The notes beneath the pieces were generated by a model. It saw only the letters and a list, made by a program, of their open reading frames with translations. It searched no databases and had not been told where the DNA came from. Positions 31,720 to 34,709 of a stretch of 34,709 nt of DNA are shown here, piece by piece (the first letter of the stretch is position 1; every line of letters starts with the position of its first letter). The DNA is taken from contig CAMPJY010000008.1 of assembly GCA_946887025.1 (NCBI GenBank), forward strand, positions 1-34,709, written 5' to 3'. This DNA is from an uncultured Salinimicrobium sp. (GTDB lineage: Bacteria > Bacteroidota > Bacteroidia > Flavobacteriales > Flavobacteriaceae). The translations under genes and the position numbers were made by a program.

Positions 31720-33237
31720 TCAAATTTTCTGGACAAACTGCTCCCACTCCTGGAACTTTTCGGGGTTCATTACCTTTTCCATCTTAACCTGTCCCCCTTT
31801 TTTCTTGTTTTTGGCGTTCCACTCATAGAAAACGGCGGGAGGGATGGTCACAACTTCCACGCCTTTAAGAGCCTTTCCACGGGCAGAGCGGTAGGACCTG
31901 TTGCCGCTCAGGATCTTGTCAATTCCCTCAGCCAGTGCCTTTTCATCTGCCTTTCCCTCTATTCCCAGATACCATTTGTGAAAAAAGTAGCCATCCTTCT
32001 TAACTGCTGAAATGGTGAATTCAGGAACCTTTATATCGAACATTTCTTCCAGTTCCTGAACCGCCTCCGTCATTTTATTCACTGAAAGCTGCTCCCCAAG
32101 TACATTGAGGAAGAATTTTGTCCTGCCCGTGATTTCAATTTCCATCCGCTCCACATCCGTGAACTTGATGGTGTCTCCAATTACATATCTCCAGGCTCCC
32201 GCCACCGTACTGATCACCAACACATATTCCTCATTTTCCCTGACCTCCCTCAAAGGCACCACAGGCGCCTCCTGCTTAAGGGAGCCATCTTCATTGATAT
32301 AATCGGGGTTGAGAGGAACAAATTCGAAGTAGATGCCATTGTCGAGCACCAGTTTCATGGCGCTGGTTTCTGGTCTGGACTGAAAGGCGAGGAAGCCTTC
32401 AGAAGCAAGGTAGGTATCTATAACTATGACCGGCTCTCCGAGTAATTCGTTGAAACTTTTCTCATAGGTTCCAAAAGCCACGCCTCCTGATGAATAGACT
32501 TTCAGGTTAGGCCATATCTCGTGAATATTTTCAGCATTGTGGTATTCCAGGATCTTTTTCATCATCAGCTCTGTCCAGGAAGGAATCCCTGTAATGGCCC
32601 CAACATCCCAGTTCCGTGCTTCCTCCGCGATTTTCTGGACCTTCTGGTCCCAGTCTTCAATCTGGGCGATTTCCATTCCTGGTTTGTAGAAATTGCGAAA
32701 CCAGAACGGAATATTACTGGCGCTGATCCCACTGATCTCCCCCTCCTTATGATCCTCAATCTCCTCCAGCCCTGTGGAACTGCCAAGCATCATGATATCC
32801 TTTTCGAAAAAATCTGCGGGAAGATCGTAATTTGAAAGTGTTCCCACCTGTTTGATACCGGCCTGCCGAATGGCTTCTACCATATCGTCGGTTACGGGAA
32901 TCTTCTTGCTGACTTTTCCCGTAGTGCCCGAAGAAAGGGCGAAATAAGGCGGTTTCCCGGGCCAGGTTACATTTTCTTCCCCTTCATGGTACTTGCTCCA
33001 CCATTCTTTATTGATCTTATTATAATCGAAATATGGAAGCCTTTGGGAAAAACTTTTCTGGATATCCTCTGATTCCAGGATCTCCTCAAAATTATAGTGG
33101 ATTCCAAAGGCAGTGTCCCTGGCTTTTTTCAGGAGCTGCCTTAAAACCTTTTCCTGCGCCTCGAATGGTTCAGGTTCTGAAGTAATGGAATCTTTGAATT
33201 CTATAAGACCTTTGATCAGGGATCCTAAAATGGGCAT
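31720..33237 (-). CDS. GH3-family acyl-adenylating enzyme
   Basis: A 505-residue member of the GH3 (auxin-responsive) family. In plants these enzymes adenylate a carboxylic acid such as indole-acetate or jasmonate and join it to an amino acid. The ATP loop is FALSSGTTGKVSKKIPVT (99-116). The segments YSSGG, DTYLASEGFLAFQ, VAGAWRYVIGDTIKF and ITGRTKFFLNVLGEQLS match the family motifs and the hinge. Bacterial members are common in Bacteroidota, and their substrate is unknown. The start is ATG 33237. It is flanked on both sides by GCAGATT clusters and has no obvious pathway partner. Confidence 0.88.
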   Translation of the reverse strand: MPILGSLIKGLIEFKDSITSEPEPFEAQEKVLRQLLKKARDTAFGIHYNFEEILESEDIQKSFSQRLPYFDYNKINKEWWSKYHEGEENVTWPGKPPYFALSSGTTGKVSKKIPVTDDMVEAIRQAGIKQVGTLSNYDLPADFFEKDIMMLGSSTGLEEIEDHKEGEISGISASNIPFWFRNFYKPGMEIAQIEDWDQKVQKIAEEARNWDVGAITGIPSWTELMMKKILEYHNAENIHEIWPNLKVYSSGGVAFGTYEKSFNELLGEPVIVIDTYLASEGFLAFQSRPETSAMKLVLDNGIYFEFVPLNPDYINEDGSLKQEAPVVPLREVRENEEYVLVISTVAGAWRYVIGDTIKFTDVERMEIEITGRTKFFLNVLGEQLSVNKMTEAVQELEEMFDIKVPEFTISAVKKDGYFFHKWYLGIEGKADEKALAEGIDKILSGNRSYRSARGKALKGVEVVTIPPAVFYEWNAKNKKKGGQVKMEKVMNPEKFQEWEQFVQKI

Positions 33238-33385
33238 ATCTGTCTGTTTTAATTTTGCCCATTTAAGATAGTAAAAGAAGGATGCAACTTATTTCAGAGA
33301 AGTCGAATTTATAAATACTTTAACCTGTCGAAGGGTTGGGAGTGGTGCTGTGAATTCACATGACTACCGCCCCTGAAAAATTTCC

Positions 33386-33423
33386 CGCAGATTTCGCAGA
33401 TTTCCCCGCAGATTACGCAGATT
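33386..33423. repeat. GCAGATT cluster upstream of the GH3 gene
   Basis: GCAGATT starts at 33387, 33396, 33408 and 33417, in the same orientation as the cluster at 31663-31698. It passes directly into a period-7 array at 33428. Apart from these repeats, 33238-33464 shows no gene. Confidence 0.6.
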
Positions 33424-33427
33424 TTTT

Positions 33428-33476
33428 CTTCGGTCTTCGATCTTCGGACTTCCGACTCCTGTCTTCACGCTTCCTT
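33428..33476. repeat. period-7 tandem array overlapping the uvrB stop codon
   Basis: Seven consecutive 7-base units: CTTCGGT, CTTCGAT, CTTCGGA, CTTCCGA, CTCCTGT, CTTCACG, CTTCCTT. The TGA stop of uvrB (33465-33467) lies in the sixth unit, so the last codons of uvrB are part of the array. Confidence 0.6.
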
Positions 33477-34709
33477 CTGCACTTTCTCCTGCAGCATTTT
33501 TATCTCGTCCCGAAGTTTTGCGGCCGTCATGAAATCCAGTTCCTTGGAGGCGGCTTCCATGGCCTTGCGTTTCATTCGAATTCTCTTTTCGAGCTGGTCC
33601 TTCGTGAAATAGGCTGTTTCTTCTTCGGCAGCCTTTAATCCGGGAGCAATGTCATACTGATAAGGCTCCTCTTTTTTCTTTACCAGGTAATTCTCGAAGG
33701 ATTTTTTCAGGGCAGTAGGAGTGATATTATTATCCACATTATACTGCAGCTGTTTCTCCCTTCGGTAATTGGTTTCGTCAATGGTCCTTTGCATGCTTTC
33801 CGTGATCTTGTCGGCATAAAGGATTGCCTTTCCTTCCAAATGTCTCGCTGCCCTTCCAATGGTTTGGGTCAGGGATCGGGCACTTCTAAGGAATCCTTCT
33901 TTGTCAGCATCAAGGATGGCGACCAGGGAAACCTCGGGAAGGTCTAATCCTTCCCTCAAAAGGTTGACCCCTACGAGTACATCGAATAGTCCTTTCCTCA
34001 GGTCCTGCATGATCTCCACCCGCTCCAGGGTATCCACGTCACTGTGGATATAACGGCAGCGGATGTTTATTCGGGTGAGGTATTTGGTGAGTTCTTCGGC
34101 CATTCTCTTGGTAAGGGTGGTAACCAGGATCCGCTGGTCCTTCTCAATCCGCACGTTTATCTCCTCGATCAGGTCGTCGATCTGGTTCAGACTCGGTTTG
34201 ACTTCTATAATAGGATCCAGAAGCCCTGTTGGACGGATCACCTGTTCCACATAAAGCCCCTCGGTTTTCTGAAGTTCATAATCCGCAGGAGTGGCACTCA
34301 CATAGATGACCTGGTTCTGTAATGCCTCAAATTCCTCAAATTTCAACGGACGGTTGTCCATGGCAGCGGGCAATCGGAATCCGTACTCCACAAGATTCTC
34401 CTTCCTGGACCTGTCGCCCCCATACATGGCGTGCACCTGCGGAATGGTCACGTGACTTTCATCAACCACCATCAGGTAATCATCGGGGAAGTAATCCAGC
34501 AGACAGAAAGGCCGGGTGCCGGGAAGCCTTCCATCAAGATATCGGGAGTAATTCTCGATTCCGGAACAATAGCCCAATTCCCGGATCATTTCCAAATCAA
34601 AATTTGTACGTTCATCCAGCCGTTTGGCTTCAAGATGTTTCCCGATATCCTGAAAATAAGAAACCTGCTTTACCAGATCGTCCTGGATCTCATGGATGGC
34701 ATTCTTTAA
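33465..34709 (-). CDS. uvrB: excinuclease ABC subunit B (5' part cut by window)
   Basis: The damage-verification helicase of nucleotide excision repair, which works with UvrA and UvrC. The C-terminal 414 residues are present, of about 660 in the family. The frame is open from the window edge ([13 protein letters not shown]), so the start lies outside. Visible parts are [33 protein letters not shown] (Walker B), [11 protein letters not shown], helicase motifs V-VI ([40 protein letters not shown]), and the C-terminal UVR motif that binds UvrC ([31 protein letters not shown]). The last codons run into a heptamer array. No terminator hairpin was seen after the stop. Confidence 0.97.
   Translation of the reverse strand, partial: LKNAIHEIQDDLVKQVSYFQDIGKHLEAKRLDERTNFDLEMIRELGYCSGIENYSRYLDGRLPGTRPFCLLDYFPDDYLMVVDESHVTIPQVHAMYGGDRSRKENLVEYGFRLPAAMDNRPLKFEEFEALQNQVIYVSATPADYELQKTEGLYVEQVIRPTGLLDPIIEVKPSLNQIDDLIEEINVRIEKDQRILVTTLTKRMAEELTKYLTRINIRCRYIHSDVDTLERVEIMQDLRKGLFDVLVGVNLLREGLDLPEVSLVAILDADKEGFLRSARSLTQTIGRAARHLEGKAILYADKITESMQRTIDETNYRREKQLQYNVDNNITPTALKKSFENYLVKKKEEPYQYDIAPGLKAAEEETAYFTKDQLEKRIRMKRKAMEAASKELDFMTAAKLRDEIKMLQEKVQKEA

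Noticed and set aside
31663..33423. CRISPR array from the GCAGATT repeats
   Set aside because: Units are 7-8 bases at 9-12 base spacing, far shorter than CRISPR repeats and spacers, and there are no cas genes.

Overview
The window reads as an ordinary chromosomal stretch from a member of the Flavobacteriaceae (Bacteroidota). The evidence is the protein families (DUF4199, a 'sensor of ECF-type sigma factor' cassette, zinc-free type-B L31, fused single-chain PurL), lipoproteins with an acidic stretch just after the lipid-bearing cysteine, the near absence of Shine-Dalgarno sequences, and repeated matches to the Bacteroidota promoter pattern TTG / about 19-21 bp / TAnnTTTG. I see no rRNA, tRNA, transposase, phage gene or CRISPR array. 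The window cuts a gene at each end: a FadN-type beta-oxidation enzyme at the left and uvrB at the right.

Layout. 1-5940: fatty-acid metabolism (partial 3-hydroxyacyl-CoA dehydrogenase/enoyl-CoA hydratase, its MarR-type neighbour behind a perfect 26-bp palindrome, and a long-chain acyl-CoA ligase), with mannose-6-phosphate isomerase on the opposite strand between them. 6020-11059: a class III aminotransferase of unknown substrate, then purL. 11222-15014: a surface-type lipoprotein with FN3 and lamin-tail domains, an RsmB-like rRNA methyltransferase, and a Ycf48/BNR-repeat lipoprotein. 15035-16594: an ECF sigma factor, a one-pass membrane protein carrying a duplicated motif, and a small exported protein. 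These three are nearly contiguous and look like one stress-signalling operon.

16595-17035 is the only gap over 300 bases. It holds a well-formed plus-strand promoter, three hairpins, a 16-codon frame and a strong terminator with no gene before or after: a candidate small RNA. 17036-22177 is a four-gene minus-strand operon (DUF4199, family-2 glycosyltransferase, phosphoglucomutase/phosphomannomutase, MsbA-like ABC exporter) that fits envelope or polysaccharide assembly. 22363-24763: rpmE2, sucC and a Lon-N-domain protein. 24984-29345: lysA, a potassium-channel-like protein, then an Ere-like esterase with a metallo-beta-lactamase-fold protein. 29353-33237: DUF72 and Fpg/Nei genes coupled by a one-base overlap, a predicted lipoprotein metallopeptidase, and a GH3-family adenylating enzyme. 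uvrB closes the window.

The less expected content lies between genes: degenerate period-7 arrays that begin exactly at the stop codons of marR and uvrB, GCAGATT clusters on both sides of the GH3 gene, the palindrome in front of marR, and the plus-strand candidate RNA. I found no clear defence system or other wholly new multi-gene system.
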